Positions 48,165 to 57,272 of a stretch of 64,000 nt of DNA are shown here, piece by piece (within the stretch, counting starts at the first letter, position 1; the number at the start of each line of letters is the position of its first letter). The notes under the pieces are model-generated. The model was not told the origin of the DNA, did no database searches, and saw only the letters and a program-made list of their open reading frames with translations. This DNA comes from Sphingomonas kyeonggiensis (lineage in GTDB: Bacteria; Pseudomonadota; Alphaproteobacteria; Sphingomonadales; Sphingomonadaceae): NCBI RefSeq assembly GCF_014204495.1, contig NZ_JACHLN010000001.1, positions 1-64,000 on the forward strand. Reading direction: 5' to 3'. Both the position numbers and the translations under genes were made by a program.

Positions 48165-49874
48165 TCAGCCTTCCTTGGGACCGAAGCCTTGTTCGGCAGG
48201 ACGCTCGCCCGTCGAATGGCGGTCGAGCGCCACCCGGATCCGGTCCGCCAGTTCCCGGCGTCGATAGGGCTTTCCGATCACGTCGAGCCGGCTGCCGCGC
48301 GGAATGTCGGCGACCAGGTCCTCGTTATAGCCGGTTGTCATCAGGATCGGCGTTTCGGGCCTCAGGGCATGGAATTGCTCGACCAGCTCCAGGCCACTCA
48401 TCCCGCCCGGCATGACGATATCGGTAAACAGGAGATCAACCTGCCGGTCGCCAAGCAGGGCCAGCGCCTCCTCACCGCTCGATACGACCAGCACGGTATA
48501 GCCGAGCGCCTCCAGTTGCTCCTGAGCGAGCGCACGGACATCGTCGCTGTCCTCCACGAGCAGGATCGTCTCGCTGCCGCCGGTGCTGGCCCTGTCGACG
48601 CGCGGCGCGGGCGCGGCGATGCTCTCCGTGCCCGCCACGGGGAACAACATGCGGATAGTGGTGCCGCCGCCGAGCTCCGAGTCGATCTCAAGGCGACCTC
48701 GCGATTGCTGAACAAAGCCGTGCACCATGGCGAGCCCGAGTCCGGTGCCGCGCTCGCTACCCTTGGTGGTGAAGAATGGCTCGATCGCGCGCTGGCGAAC
48801 TTCCTCATTCATGCCAACACCCTCGTCGCTGATCGCCAGCACGACATAGTCGCCTTCCGGGAGCTGGTGCGCGGCGGCATTACCGTTGAGCTTCCACAGC
48901 TCGGTTGCGATCGTCACCTTGCCGCCCTGGGGCATGGCGTCGCGGGCGTTGATGAGCACGTTGAGGACGGCCATTTCCAGATGCGTCGGATCGATGTCGA
49001 TCTCGGGCAGTCGACGTTCCAGAGCGGTGACCAGGCGGACCTGCGCGCCCACGGTATTATCGATCAGGTCGCCGAACTCGTGGATCAGGGTGTTGAGGTC
49101 GGTACGCCGGGGTTCCAGGCGGGTCTTGCGGGCAAAGGCAAGCAGCTGGCGGGTCAGCCTGGAGCCGCGATCGGCGGCGCGCGCGGCATTGCCGACCAGC
49201 CGGTGCTGCCGGTCGGTAAGTTCGTCCCCCTGCAGCATGTCGAGGTTGCCGGCGACGACCTGGAGCAGGTTGTTGAAGTCGTGCGCGAGCCCCGCAGTCA
49301 GCTGACCGATCGCCTCCATCTTCTGTGCCTGTCGAAAGGCCTGCTCGGACGAGCGTCGGCGCGTCACGTCGAGCTGGCTGGCGAAGAAATAGATCAGCTG
49401 GCCATCGGCATCATAGACGGGTGCCACGAACACCGCGTTCCAGAATGCCGAGCCGTCGCGACGATAGTTGAGGATCTCGATTGAGATCGCTTCCTCGGCG
49501 GCGATCGCATCGCGCAACTCTCGGACCGTCTCGCGGTCGGTGTCGGCGCCCTGGAGAAAGCGACAATTGCGCCCGACCACCTCGGCCTCCTCATAGCCGG
49601 TCAGGTCGAGAAAGGCCTTGTTCGAGAAGACGATCGGATTGTCGTCCTGTCGGGGGTCGGTCAGGATCATAGGCATGCGCGTCATCTGGAGCGCGGCGAA
49701 GAAGACGGTGCCTCGCTGGTCGAGCCCCGGCTCAGCGACCGTTGAGCTCTTCCAGTGATGCTGCCCCTTGTTGCCTGTCGGGCTGTATGACGTGGGGTCC
49801 TTGAGATTGCCGGCCGGCTCGCCGGTCGCTTCCTGGGCAGTGTTGGCTTCGCCGTGGTCCTTGTTCGTCACCAT
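48165..49874 (-). CDS. LOV-domain hybrid histidine kinase
   Basis: 569 aa from ATG 49874 with GAGGA close by. LOV domain (about 55-170): GRNCRFLQG with photoactive Cys104, NYRRDGSAFWNAVFVAPV, YFFASQLDV. Then HisKA with His198 in LTAGLAHDFNN, HATPase (NARDAMPQGG, SDEGVGMNE, ERGTGLGLAMVHG) and a receiver (ILLVEDSDD, TDIVMPGG, GKPYRR). Blue light should control autophosphorylation, as in other bacterial LOV kinases. With the LOV-HTH factor it makes two light sensors in the window. Confidence 0.94.
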   Translation of the reverse strand: MVTNKDHGEANTAQEATGEPAGNLKDPTSYSPTGNKGQHHWKSSTVAEPGLDQRGTVFFAALQMTRMPMILTDPRQDDNPIVFSNKAFLDLTGYEEAEVVGRNCRFLQGADTDRETVRELRDAIAAEEAISIEILNYRRDGSAFWNAVFVAPVYDADGQLIYFFASQLDVTRRRSSEQAFRQAQKMEAIGQLTAGLAHDFNNLLQVVAGNLDMLQGDELTDRQHRLVGNAARAADRGSRLTRQLLAFARKTRLEPRRTDLNTLIHEFGDLIDNTVGAQVRLVTALERRLPEIDIDPTHLEMAVLNVLINARDAMPQGGKVTIATELWKLNGNAAAHQLPEGDYVVLAISDEGVGMNEEVRQRAIEPFFTTKGSERGTGLGLAMVHGFVQQSRGRLEIDSELGGGTTIRMLFPVAGTESIAAPAPRVDRASTGGSETILLVEDSDDVRALAQEQLEALGYTVLVVSSGEEALALLGDRQVDLLFTDIVMPGGMSGLELVEQFHALRPETPILMTTGYNEDLVADIPRGSRLDVIGKPYRRRELADRIRVALDRHSTGERPAEQGFGPKEG

Positions 49875-50211
49875 GGTCCTCGAAGAAAAGTTCGTAGCAA
49901 GAATGTTCCCGGAGCGTTTCGGTTTCCATCCTCTCGCAGATCGGCCGCAATCCCCGGTGCGGCGACCCAATCCCACTTTCTACGTGCTGTGTTATCCGTT
50001 CGAACCAAGGCATTGGCGCGCGTGTGATGGTAGCCGGGGCTGTTTGCGTTACTACCACTTCCCCCGGCGCGTGAAGCGCCGCGGCAGCAAACGCATCGCC
50101 CAGGAACGCTTCGCGGCCGTTGCGCGACGTCCCTCATCGCGCAATCGTATCCATCGTAATGTCTGCGCGATTTTCACTTCTTCGGCTTGCTGATCCATCC
50201 GCTCTTCGCGC
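49875..50211. other. Intergenic region, nothing recognised
   Basis: About 340 bp upstream of the LOV kinase. No gene or motif supported; presumably contains its promoter. Confidence 0.45.
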
Positions 50212-50415
50212 TTAGAGGATGGCATGGCCATTCCGAAGCTGCGGTTTGGACTGAGAAGCGATCAGCACCTGCAGCTTACGCTCATAAGCTCGAGCGAACT
50301 CAGTATGCACGCGGTAACTGGAAGGATCGCGGGCGTGCTCAGCCTTATCGCGCTCCTCTTCAACCCTGCGGCTGAGATACTCGATATCATCTTCCTTGAC
50401 CATTTCGCGCTCCAT
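50212..50415 (-). CDS. Small helical conserved hypothetical protein
   Basis: 67 aa from ATG 50415 behind CGGGGG (MEREMVKEDDIEYLSRR). Two amphipathic helices with EERDKAEHARDPSSYRVHTEFARAYERKL-type spacing, a pattern I know from small sphingomonad hypotheticals. Function unknown. Confidence 0.62.
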   Translation of the reverse strand: MEREMVKEDDIEYLSRRVEEERDKAEHARDPSSYRVHTEFARAYERKLQVLIASQSKPQLRNGHAIL

Positions 50416-51268
50416 GGCCCCCGAAGCTCGGACCCGATGTAGCACCTGATTTCGGGTCGAGCTGTGATATAGGTTACTTCGCTGCGATTACAGAGCGAGC
50501 GCCATTTGATTCCGGGCGACGCTTGCAGAATCTCACCGAAACGCCGATCGAACCCGGTCGCCGCACGCCCGATGTTTCGACCCTGTATTGGTCACGGACT
50601 GGCTAGCCTGAACCAACCTCAAATATTCAAGTGGATCCACGTCTGTCCTCTATCGTCCAGACACAGAAACATTCCGCTGGACGAAAAATCTGCGCAGCCT
50701 GCTCGGGAAAAGCAGTTCTCGCCCATTGTTACCTGGCTCAATGATTTAGCTCAGGTTCGTGCAAACAGAGCGGGCGCCGAACAGCGACCCAGCCCCTTGC
50801 TACTTTCTGAAATCACACACGGCTCCGGCGAGCGGGGTGGGCAGCAAGGAGCGGACCGGCAGTCCCACCGGGAAGGTGGGCCGCACCGACAGGCCGAAAC
50901 GCAGTAGAGGAACCGGCGCAGCCGGTTGCGGCACGCCCCGGCGGCACTAAAGGCCAGCGACGCCCACCCGCTTGGCCGCGGCCGGACCCAACAACGTCGG
51001 CGCATCGCGCCGACCGCAGATCTTCAGCGCGAAGCTCCAACAAACATGCACTCTCACGTTCGGGCGACCGGGGCGGCGTGCGTGCGCCAGCCTCCGCCGT
51101 GCTCGCCGACCGACAGATCAATGACGGGATCGCTGGTCATTTTTTTGAACAGAGGCCTGTCCCTTTCGATCTGCCATTCACAACAGGACTGCCGCTGGTC
51201 TCGCGGAAGATGGAACTCGGGTCAAAAGTTCTTGTTCATCGGGCTTGTTCACTGCAACAGGCCTCGAA
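50416..51268. other. Noncoding region containing element copy 3
   Basis: About 850 bp. 50801-51117 is the dispersed element; the remainder has no supported gene. No parB- or ardC-like gene is left beside the element. Confidence 0.55.
50801..51117 (-). repeat. Dispersed structured element, copy 3 (orphan)
   Basis: Hairpins CCCACC-GGGAA-GGTGGG (50864-50880), AACCGGC-GCA-GCCGGTT (50911-50927) and CGGCGC-ATC-GCGCCG (50998-51012). The first two differ from copy 2 by paired changes (G-C to A-T, C-G to A-T) that keep the stems. The long arms (50831-50842 and 50962-50972) pair with one bulge. The distal part is shortened. Confidence 0.72.
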
Positions 51269-51430
51269 ATGAGCGAAGACCTTCAATCTGCGATCGCCGC
51301 CATAATCGCGCGTACACCGGAGTGGATACGCCAGGAAATGGCCGCCAAGGATCACGTGACACGCGAACGCGCAGAGGAAGCGCTGGCAGCGATGCTCGCA
51401 AATATGTTCAAGGACGCAAGCAAGTCTTAA
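51269..51430 (+). CDS. Small helical protein (DUF6771-like?)
   Basis: 53 aa from ATG 51269 (MSEDLQSAIAAIIARTPEW). Layout with an IAxARTPEWIRQEMAAKD helix and RAEEALAAMLANMF end resembles small sphingomonad proteins, possibly DUF6771; that assignment is from memory. No strong ribosome site is visible. Confidence 0.55.
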   Translation: MSEDLQSAIAAIIARTPEWIRQEMAAKDHVTRERAEEALAAMLANMFKDASKS

Positions 51431-51475
51431 GCGCTTTTGGCGCGGAGCCTCCTTGGCTCCGCGTCGATTATTCGG

Positions 51476-51697
51476 TCAGCCGATACCACGCTCCATCAGA
51501 CGCATCAGACGTGCCGAAAAGGCGCGCGGATCGACCGGCAGCTCACCGTCGGCGATACGGGCTTCATCGAACAGAAGATGCGTCGCGTCGGCGCGGACAG
51601 CCTCATCCCCGCCTCCGAGCGCACTGAGCTTCTCGACAAGAGCATGCCGCGGATTGACCTCCAGCACCGGCTTCGCCATCGAGTCCAGACGCCCCGC
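51476..51697 (-). pseudogene. htpG: C-terminal remnant of htpG (Hsp90)
   Basis: Minus-strand frame reads LDSMAKPVLEVNPRHALVEK, then ATHLLFDEARIADGELPVDP and FSARLMRLMERGIG, the last ~70 residues of HtpG. Upstream the frame loses similarity (Pro/Gly/Arg-rich, no ATPase or middle domain). A complete htpG is about 620 codons, so this is a tail left by deletion or recombination. Confidence 0.75.
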
Positions 51698-51821
51698 CGC
51701 CCTCTCTCGTCCGACCGGGCTCCCGCCACTTCTCGGGTTGGGGCGGATGGCAACGGATCGAGTTTGAAACTCGGCCCCGCACAGCCCCGGGGACCAGGGC
51801 CGCCCCGTTCTCAGCCAGCGG

Positions 51822-52694
51822 TTACAGCCTGTCGGCAAGGACTTCGCGGGTGATCTCCCAGAGGGCAAGCCGGGCGCCCTCGTCGTCCGCGGGCGGCACG
51901 GGCCTGAGCGGCCTTGCTCCCTTCACCGAGAAATAGCCGCCGGTGACGCCTGCGAATTCCGCATCGTCGGCGAGACGCACAATAATGCCCGCACCCCGGC
52001 CGGGATCACCGATGCCGAGCCTGGTCAGCACCCGCTCGAGCAGCGGTGCGAAGCTCAGCTCCCGGCCAAGACCGGTCACGTTGAAACCGGGATCCAGGCA
52101 GTTCACGGCAACGCCCGTTCCCTCGAGCTGCCTGGCAAGTTCGAGCGAGAACATGATGTCGAGCAGTTTCGAGCGGCCATAGATTTCAGAAGACCCGAGA
52201 CGGGAGAAATGCCCGGATACGAACATGTCCTGGTCGAGCCTGAGCGTTCCATGGCGCCTGGAGGCCTCCGATGCCGTTGTAACGATACGCGAGGGGGCGG
52301 AACGGACCAGCGTCTCACGCAGGATGTCGGTGAGCAGCCAGGGCGCGAGATAATTGACGGCCATCATCTCGTCATGGCCATCGACCGTGGCCCGCGGCGA
52401 GAAGGCATGGATACCCGCATTGTTGACCAGCACGTCGATCCGCTCATGGCGCGCGACAAGTGCCTGCCCGACAGTGGTGACGGATGCGAGGTCCGCCAGA
52501 TCGGCGAAGTGAACATCGATCCGCGCCTGCGGTACACTCGCCTCTATGGCGTTGCGCGTTGCGGCGGCAGCCGGCTCGGAGCGGGCGATCAGCACCAGAT
52601 GCGCACCTCTGCGTGCCAGTTCAATCGCAGCGAGCCGCCCTATGCCGCTGGTCGCGCCGGTCATGACGATGATGGGTGATGCGCTTCTGGACAT
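51822..52694 (-). CDS. Short-chain dehydrogenase/reductase
   Basis: 290 aa. Rossmann fold: MTGATSGIGRLAAIELARRG (cofactor Gly motif), NNAGIHAF, catalytic TTASEAS and YGRSK (Tyr-x-x-x-Lys). Long form similar to retinol dehydrogenase/WW-domain oxidoreductase-like SDRs. Start ATG 52694 with GAGG 5 nt upstream. Divergent from a MarR regulator with a palindrome between, which suggests repression by that regulator and induction by an unknown compound. Confidence 0.9.
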   Translation of the reverse strand: MSRSASPIIVMTGATSGIGRLAAIELARRGAHLVLIARSEPAAAATRNAIEASVPQARIDVHFADLADLASVTTVGQALVARHERIDVLVNNAGIHAFSPRATVDGHDEMMAVNYLAPWLLTDILRETLVRSAPSRIVTTASEASRRHGTLRLDQDMFVSGHFSRLGSSEIYGRSKLLDIMFSLELARQLEGTGVAVNCLDPGFNVTGLGRELSFAPLLERVLTRLGIGDPGRGAGIIVRLADDAEFAGVTGGYFSVKGARPLRPVPPADDEGARLALWEITREVLADRL

Positions 52695-52713
52695 GGTACC
52701 TCGGGGAATATAT

Positions 52714-52727
52714 TGGATATATATCCA
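52714..52727. promoter_or_regulatory. Probable MarR operator
   Basis: TGGATATATATCCA, perfect 14-bp palindrome midway in the 44 bp between the divergent SDR and MarR starts; it would overlap both promoters. Confidence 0.65.
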
Positions 52728-52738
52728 TCATATCTCTC

Positions 52739-53236
52739 ATGCAGAAGAAGGAAAGCGCCCTGGTGCCCACGCCGCCATTTTCAGATGCGGGACTGGATAC
52801 CGTCCCCGCATCGTGGCTCCTGCTCGGCGAGCAGCTCAACGCGCTGCTGAGCGCCTCCCGCGCGGTGACGGCCCGGATGTCGGACAGCTTCGGCGCGGAT
52901 TTGCAGCCAGCCGCCTTCCACGTCGTCCAATGGTTGCATGCCTTCGGCCCGGCACAGGCAAGTCAGGTTGCTGATGCACTGGCGATGGACCGCAGCGCCA
53001 CCAGCCGCCTCGTCGGGCAGTTGAGGCAGGCCGGTCTCGTCGAATCCCGTGCCGGCACCGCGGACAGGCGGAGCGTGATCCTTTCCCTGACCGAGGAAGG
53101 GTCGCGGCGGATGCAAGCCGCCATCGCCTATAAGGGCGAGGTCTTCCGCCACAGGCTCGAAGGCTGGAGCGAAACCGATATCGGCCACCTCACCGCCCTG
53201 CTGCGGCGTTTCAATTCCGATGGGATCAACGGCTGA
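52739..53236 (+). CDS. MarR-family transcriptional regulator
   Basis: 165 aa from ATG 52739 (an earlier in-frame ATG lies within the SDR start). Winged-helix core: LQPAAFHVVQWLHAFG, VADALAMDRSATSRLVGQL (recognition helix), LVESRAGTADRRSVILSLTEEG (wing). Probably binds the adjoining palindrome and represses itself and the SDR gene until a ligand arrives. Confidence 0.9.
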   Translation: MQKKESALVPTPPFSDAGLDTVPASWLLLGEQLNALLSASRAVTARMSDSFGADLQPAAFHVVQWLHAFGPAQASQVADALAMDRSATSRLVGQLRQAGLVESRAGTADRRSVILSLTEEGSRRMQAAIAYKGEVFRHRLEGWSETDIGHLTALLRRFNSDGING

Positions 53237-53423
53237 AGCAGCGGGCTTGCCAAAGCAATGGGGCGAGCGGGAGCCTCGGCAATGCCACAGGCCAGGTCCC
53301 TTATCAGGATGGCGCAGAACTCGCCAAAACAAGTTCGAAATCGACAATTCGGGCCCGGCCGCCGTCGCTAGCTGTGGATGCAAGCAAGCCGGCGCCGCCG
53401 GCTCCCGCAGGAGTTGATTTCAG

Positions 53424-53696
53424 ATGGTCGATACCCCGCCTTCCGGCCCCACGGTGATCCTGGTTCATGGCGCATGGGCCGATGGATCCAGCTGGCAACG
53501 CGTCATTCCCCTCCTCACCGCGAAGGGCATTCCGGTGATCGCCGTACAGAACCCCACCAGCTCGCTCGCTGACGATGTCGCCGCGACCCGTCGCGCACTC
53601 AACATGGTGGAAGGGCCAGTGATCCTGGTCGGCCATAGCTGGGGCGGCGCTGTAATCACCGAGGCCAGCAACGACCCCATCCACGACGATAACTGA
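53424..53696 (+). pseudogene. Truncated alpha/beta hydrolase (N-terminus only)
   Basis: MVDTPPSGPTVILVHGAWAD opens an alpha/beta hydrolase of the HGAWADGSSW type, with the nucleophile elbow GHSWGGAVITEA. At about residue 84 (NDP) homology ends as the sequence becomes the antisense of another gene; the acid and His of the triad are absent. A normal member has about 230-280 residues. Inactive. Confidence 0.8.
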
Positions 53697-53936
53697 GTCT
53701 TCCGCGGCATCCCGCGCTGCGGCAGCCGTATCGTCGGCGACCCATTGGAAGTTGGTTTCGACATCGAGCCTGTCGCCGGCTTCCTGCAGCGCTTCGCGCT
53801 CGCTCTCGCAGCCGGTTCTGGCCAGGATCATAGTGCGCGTGGAAAGACGCATTCCGAGAAACTGTTCCAAGATCGCTTTGGCGACCGTCGATTTGCCGCT
53901 AGCAACCGCGCCCGAAAGCGCGACGACGAGTTGCAT
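53680..53936 (-). pseudogene. Truncated P-loop nucleotide kinase-like gene
   Basis: From ATG 53936: MQLVVALSGAVASGKSTVAK has Walker A GAVASGKST; VIVVDGVV is the end of the recognisable part (about 85 residues). Beyond this the frame is the reverse complement of the hydrolase. It resembles the first half of an AAA/adenylate-kinase-like protein. The two fragments meet tail to tail at about 53,685. Confidence 0.7.
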
Positions 53937-54202
53937 TTTGCCCTCCCCCTCAGGTGCAGCCCCCGCCGCTCTGAGCCTTTAGAGCCACTTAACCGCAAGT
54001 CGCCAACCGGATTTCCGAACTTATTCCCAGGAAAAACATCCAAATCGGATTGGATCACATCAGGTCGATCTATTCTGGACATCCGAGAGCTCGTGCCGGT
54101 TTGGCCGGTTGCATTTAAGCGCGCCCGCCGGGCACTTGTCACGGGCATGACCAACTGGCTGCTTTCGGGATCATTTTAGGCCGCAAAGCCGACTTACGGT
54201 AG

Positions 54203-57100
54203 CTAGCGACCAAGGCCCCGGCCCCGTCCAAAGTCGATGCCGTGGTTGAAGGCAAGCTCAGCCCCGAGCCTACGCCCTGAATCGAGGGAGATGCCCAACT
54301 CGACCTTCCGCGCAGCGAGAAGAGATTCCAGCTGCGGATCGCGTTCCAGGCTCTTCGCCATTCCTGCCATCTCGTTCTGGGCCGATCTCCGGGCCGCGAA
54401 GTCGCCCGTGACATACGCCCGATCGGCCTGACCGCTGAGCTTATTCCAACGCTCGACGAACCGGTCGGCACGCATCGCCGGATCTGCGCGAATCTCGGCT
54501 TCAAGCTGCATTGCCCGCATCGCACGCTTGAAGCTGCCGCCCGCCGCCTCGCGCGCGAGCGACGGATCCTTCTTGTACGCGGTTTCGAGGTCGTGCGAGG
54601 CGTGCTCACGCAGCGCGTTCAGGTCTTTGCGGGCCTCGCGAATCTCCTGCACCTGGCCGAGGTCCGCGGCGTGTCCCTTGTCGAAGCTCTCGAAGATACT
54701 CACCACCGCGCGGGCGTGCCGCACGACGATATTCCTCCGCGCCTGACGCGCTTCGTCCTCAAGCGATCTCGCCAGGTCAACCTGGCGCTCGACCGGCAGG
54801 CGCAACCCGTCGAACATGCCGCGCACCTTCTCCGGCACCTTACGGACCAAGTCAGCAACGCGCTCGCGGAAGCTGATGCCCCGGCGATCGGCAAACTGGC
54901 GTTCCGGCCCATGCGCATAGTCGCTCGCCATGTCCTTGGCGCGGTCGCGCGACAGCGTGCGGACGAGTCTTCCCTGATCCGCAAATTCGTCTTGGCCATA
55001 ATGGAGATCAACGCGGTCGCGGTGACGCGACAGCGCGACATAGGCGGAATGACTGTCCATTCCCGGTGTCGCAAGCACATGCGTGCGATCGACGGTCATG
55101 CCCTGCGCCTTGTGGATGGTGGCGGCATAGCCGTGATCGATCTGCGCATAGTCCTTGAAGTCGAACGCGACCGAGCGGCCATCGTCGAGCTGCACCGCCA
55201 TGCACACCGTGCTGGCGCTCTCCACGGTCCCGAGCGTCCCGTTCTTCACGCCAAGGCTACGCTCGTTCTTGAGGAACATGACCCGGTCGCCGGTCGCGAA
55301 CTCGCGCGAGCCGCGCTCGGTGGAGATGGCGACATCTTCGCCGAGCGCCCCGCCAGCACGCAGCCGATCGCGCGCGGCGCTATTAAGCGCTTGGACCTCG
55401 TCGCGCGTGTGCGTGAGGATGATGCGGGAGGCGTCCGGATCGGCCATGCGGTCGCGATCCCAGCGACCGATCAACGCATCGCGAGCCTCGTCCCGCGTCG
55501 CGGCGGAACGCACCGCATCACGCTCGTAATATGCCTGGATCGCTTCACCCGTCCGCCCGGTTGCAAGATGTCGCGTTGCATCGCGCTGCCAGTCTTCACG
55601 CTGGCGGCGGACCTCGGTGATCTCGACGCTGCCATGCCATTCGGCAACCGAGCGGAATGCGGCACCCGCCTCGATCGCCTGGAGCTGTTCGGGATCGCCG
55701 ATCAGGACGACCTTGGCGCCGCGCTTCTCGGCCTCCGAGAGAACGCGCTCCATCTGGCGTGAGCCGATCATCCCAGCTTCGTCAATCACAAGCACATGAT
55801 TCGGGGTCAGCAGGTCGCGGCCCTGTCCCCATTGATGCTCGATCGACGCGATCGTGCGTGACGCGATGCCCGACCCGCTCTCAAGATTCTCGGCCGCGAT
55901 GCCGGATAGCGCCAAGCCCTGAACCGCATAGCCGGCCCCTTCCCAGGCGTCGCGTGCGACACCCAGCATCGCCGACTTACCGGTGCCCGCGTAGCCGGTG
56001 ACGATGGCGAGATCCCGAGGGCGCACTATATGATCGAAAGCGGCCTTCTGCTCTCCCCCGAGCACAAGGCCGTTCCTCCCGGCGGCATCGATGGCGCTGT
56101 CCATCGTTGTTGCCGGGAGACGATGATCCGACCGGTCCGCGAGGCGTAGGGCGGCGTGCTCCAGCCGCTGCTCGGTATTGATCATCTCCCGGCTGGTGAA
56201 CCGGTCCTCGCCGCGTCCATCCTTGCCCAGCGCCACCAGGTCTGGCGACGACTGGACCGCGCCCATCGCCCGATCGAACTGTTCCTTGCCGTCGCTGTGC
56301 CGGTGGATGAACCGGGCAAGGTCGCGCGTGGTGAATGTTGCCTGCTGGTGCGTGATCGCGTCGAGCGCGATTCCCGGATTGGCGATGATCTTCTCGCCAT
56401 TGGCGCGGGCGATTTCGAGATGCTCGGCGAGGCGCTCGGACTCCAGGCCCTGAGCGGCCATGCGCGATGCCGCCGGCCCGATCTTGTGCTGAGGCTCCAG
56501 GTCGATGCCTTGCGCCTCAAGCGAGCGGTGATCGATCCGCGCGTCGATATCGAGTTCGGCAAGCCGGGCGTTGACGTGCTCGCTCCAGCGCTCGCGCCAT
56601 TTCTCCAGTAGGTCAGTACGGTTCCAATCACGGTTCTTGCTTCCGAACCCGTCCTCGCCGACCTCGCGCATCGTCAGCATCACGTGCGCGTGCGGTTTGG
56701 GCGCGCCGTCGGCGCCGATATCCCAATGGACATTCAGATCGGCGATCATTCCGCGATCGACAAACTCACCTTGCACAAAGTCGCGGGCCAACTCGATGCC
56801 CTGTTCCTTGGTCATCTCCCTGGGAATCGCGAACTCGATCTCGCGCGCCAGCTGCGCGTCCTTGCGCAGCTCGGCCGCTTCGACCGCGTTCCAGAGTCGC
56901 TCGCGGTCGGAGAGATGCTCGGGGGCGCCCTCCGGCAACATCACCTCGGAGTGGACGACGCCAGCCTTGTTCGAGAAATCGTGGTGCCGATCGAGCCGCT
57001 GATCGTAGAGCCGCGAGGCCGAGCGGTACGCTGCCGACGCCAACGCGCTCGACCCGGCAGCGCGCGAGATGACTTTGGCAGAGAAGTGGTAGATCGCCAT
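54203..57100 (-). CDS. traA: Ti-type conjugative relaxase TraA (MobA/MobL + helicase)
   Basis: 965 aa from ATG 57100. N-terminal MobA/MobL relaxase: IYHFSAKVISRAAGSSAL with catalytic Tyr, NVHWD... KPHAHVMLTMREV (metal His), NRDWN. Then a TraI-like helicase: GYAGTGKSAML (Walker A), VLVIDEAGMIGSRQM (Walker B), IGDPEQLQAIEAG, and IHKAQGMTVDRTHVL. It nicks the adjacent oriT and unwinds the strand for transfer. Ti TraA is about 1,100 aa; this one has a shorter C-terminal region. No type IV secretion genes lie in this window, so the element may be mobilisable only. Confidence 0.95.
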   Translation of the reverse strand: MAIYHFSAKVISRAAGSSALASAAYRSASRLYDQRLDRHHDFSNKAGVVHSEVMLPEGAPEHLSDRERLWNAVEAAELRKDAQLAREIEFAIPREMTKEQGIELARDFVQGEFVDRGMIADLNVHWDIGADGAPKPHAHVMLTMREVGEDGFGSKNRDWNRTDLLEKWRERWSEHVNARLAELDIDARIDHRSLEAQGIDLEPQHKIGPAASRMAAQGLESERLAEHLEIARANGEKIIANPGIALDAITHQQATFTTRDLARFIHRHSDGKEQFDRAMGAVQSSPDLVALGKDGRGEDRFTSREMINTEQRLEHAALRLADRSDHRLPATTMDSAIDAAGRNGLVLGGEQKAAFDHIVRPRDLAIVTGYAGTGKSAMLGVARDAWEGAGYAVQGLALSGIAAENLESGSGIASRTIASIEHQWGQGRDLLTPNHVLVIDEAGMIGSRQMERVLSEAEKRGAKVVLIGDPEQLQAIEAGAAFRSVAEWHGSVEITEVRRQREDWQRDATRHLATGRTGEAIQAYYERDAVRSAATRDEARDALIGRWDRDRMADPDASRIILTHTRDEVQALNSAARDRLRAGGALGEDVAISTERGSREFATGDRVMFLKNERSLGVKNGTLGTVESASTVCMAVQLDDGRSVAFDFKDYAQIDHGYAATIHKAQGMTVDRTHVLATPGMDSHSAYVALSRHRDRVDLHYGQDEFADQGRLVRTLSRDRAKDMASDYAHGPERQFADRRGISFRERVADLVRKVPEKVRGMFDGLRLPVERQVDLARSLEDEARQARRNIVVRHARAVVSIFESFDKGHAADLGQVQEIREARKDLNALREHASHDLETAYKKDPSLAREAAGGSFKRAMRAMQLEAEIRADPAMRADRFVERWNKLSGQADRAYVTGDFAARRSAQNEMAGMAKSLERDPQLESLLAARKVELGISLDSGRRLGAELAFNHGIDFGRGRGLGR

Positions 57101-57127
57101 GACGGCAATCCAATTACACCCAGCAAG

Positions 57128-57160
57128 CCACGTCGGCACGACGTATAAGCGCGCCCTCGA
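57128..57160. other. oriT: Origin of transfer (Ti/IncQ-type nic region)
   Basis: Between divergent traA and traC, as in Ti plasmids. ACGTCG-GCA-CGACGT (57130-57144) is an inverted repeat next to TATAAGCGCGCCCT, which matches the nic core of Ti (CGACGTATAATTGCGCCCT, complement strand, from memory) and IncQ (TAAGTGCGCCCT). Confidence 0.82.
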
Positions 57161-57272
57161 AAGAATTCATCTTTCTCGGGACTGCGCAATCCCAAGAGAT
57201 TTCAGGGCGTTGTCGCTGATCGAGAGCAGCGATAACTGGTTCGTCCTTGCCGTACAACGCAAAGGACGATCC

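Noticed and set aside
47436..49484. 682-codon frame antisense to the two kinases
   Set aside because: Spans two real genes and their gap; shadow frame.
53304..53680. C-terminal part of the 210-codon P-loop frame
   Set aside because: It is the reverse complement of the truncated hydrolase, so not part of the kinase family.
57099..57272. In-frame upstream extension of traC through oriT
   Set aside because: traC homologues start at MRKPRDFD and this start has its own AAAGGA; the extension covers the nic region.
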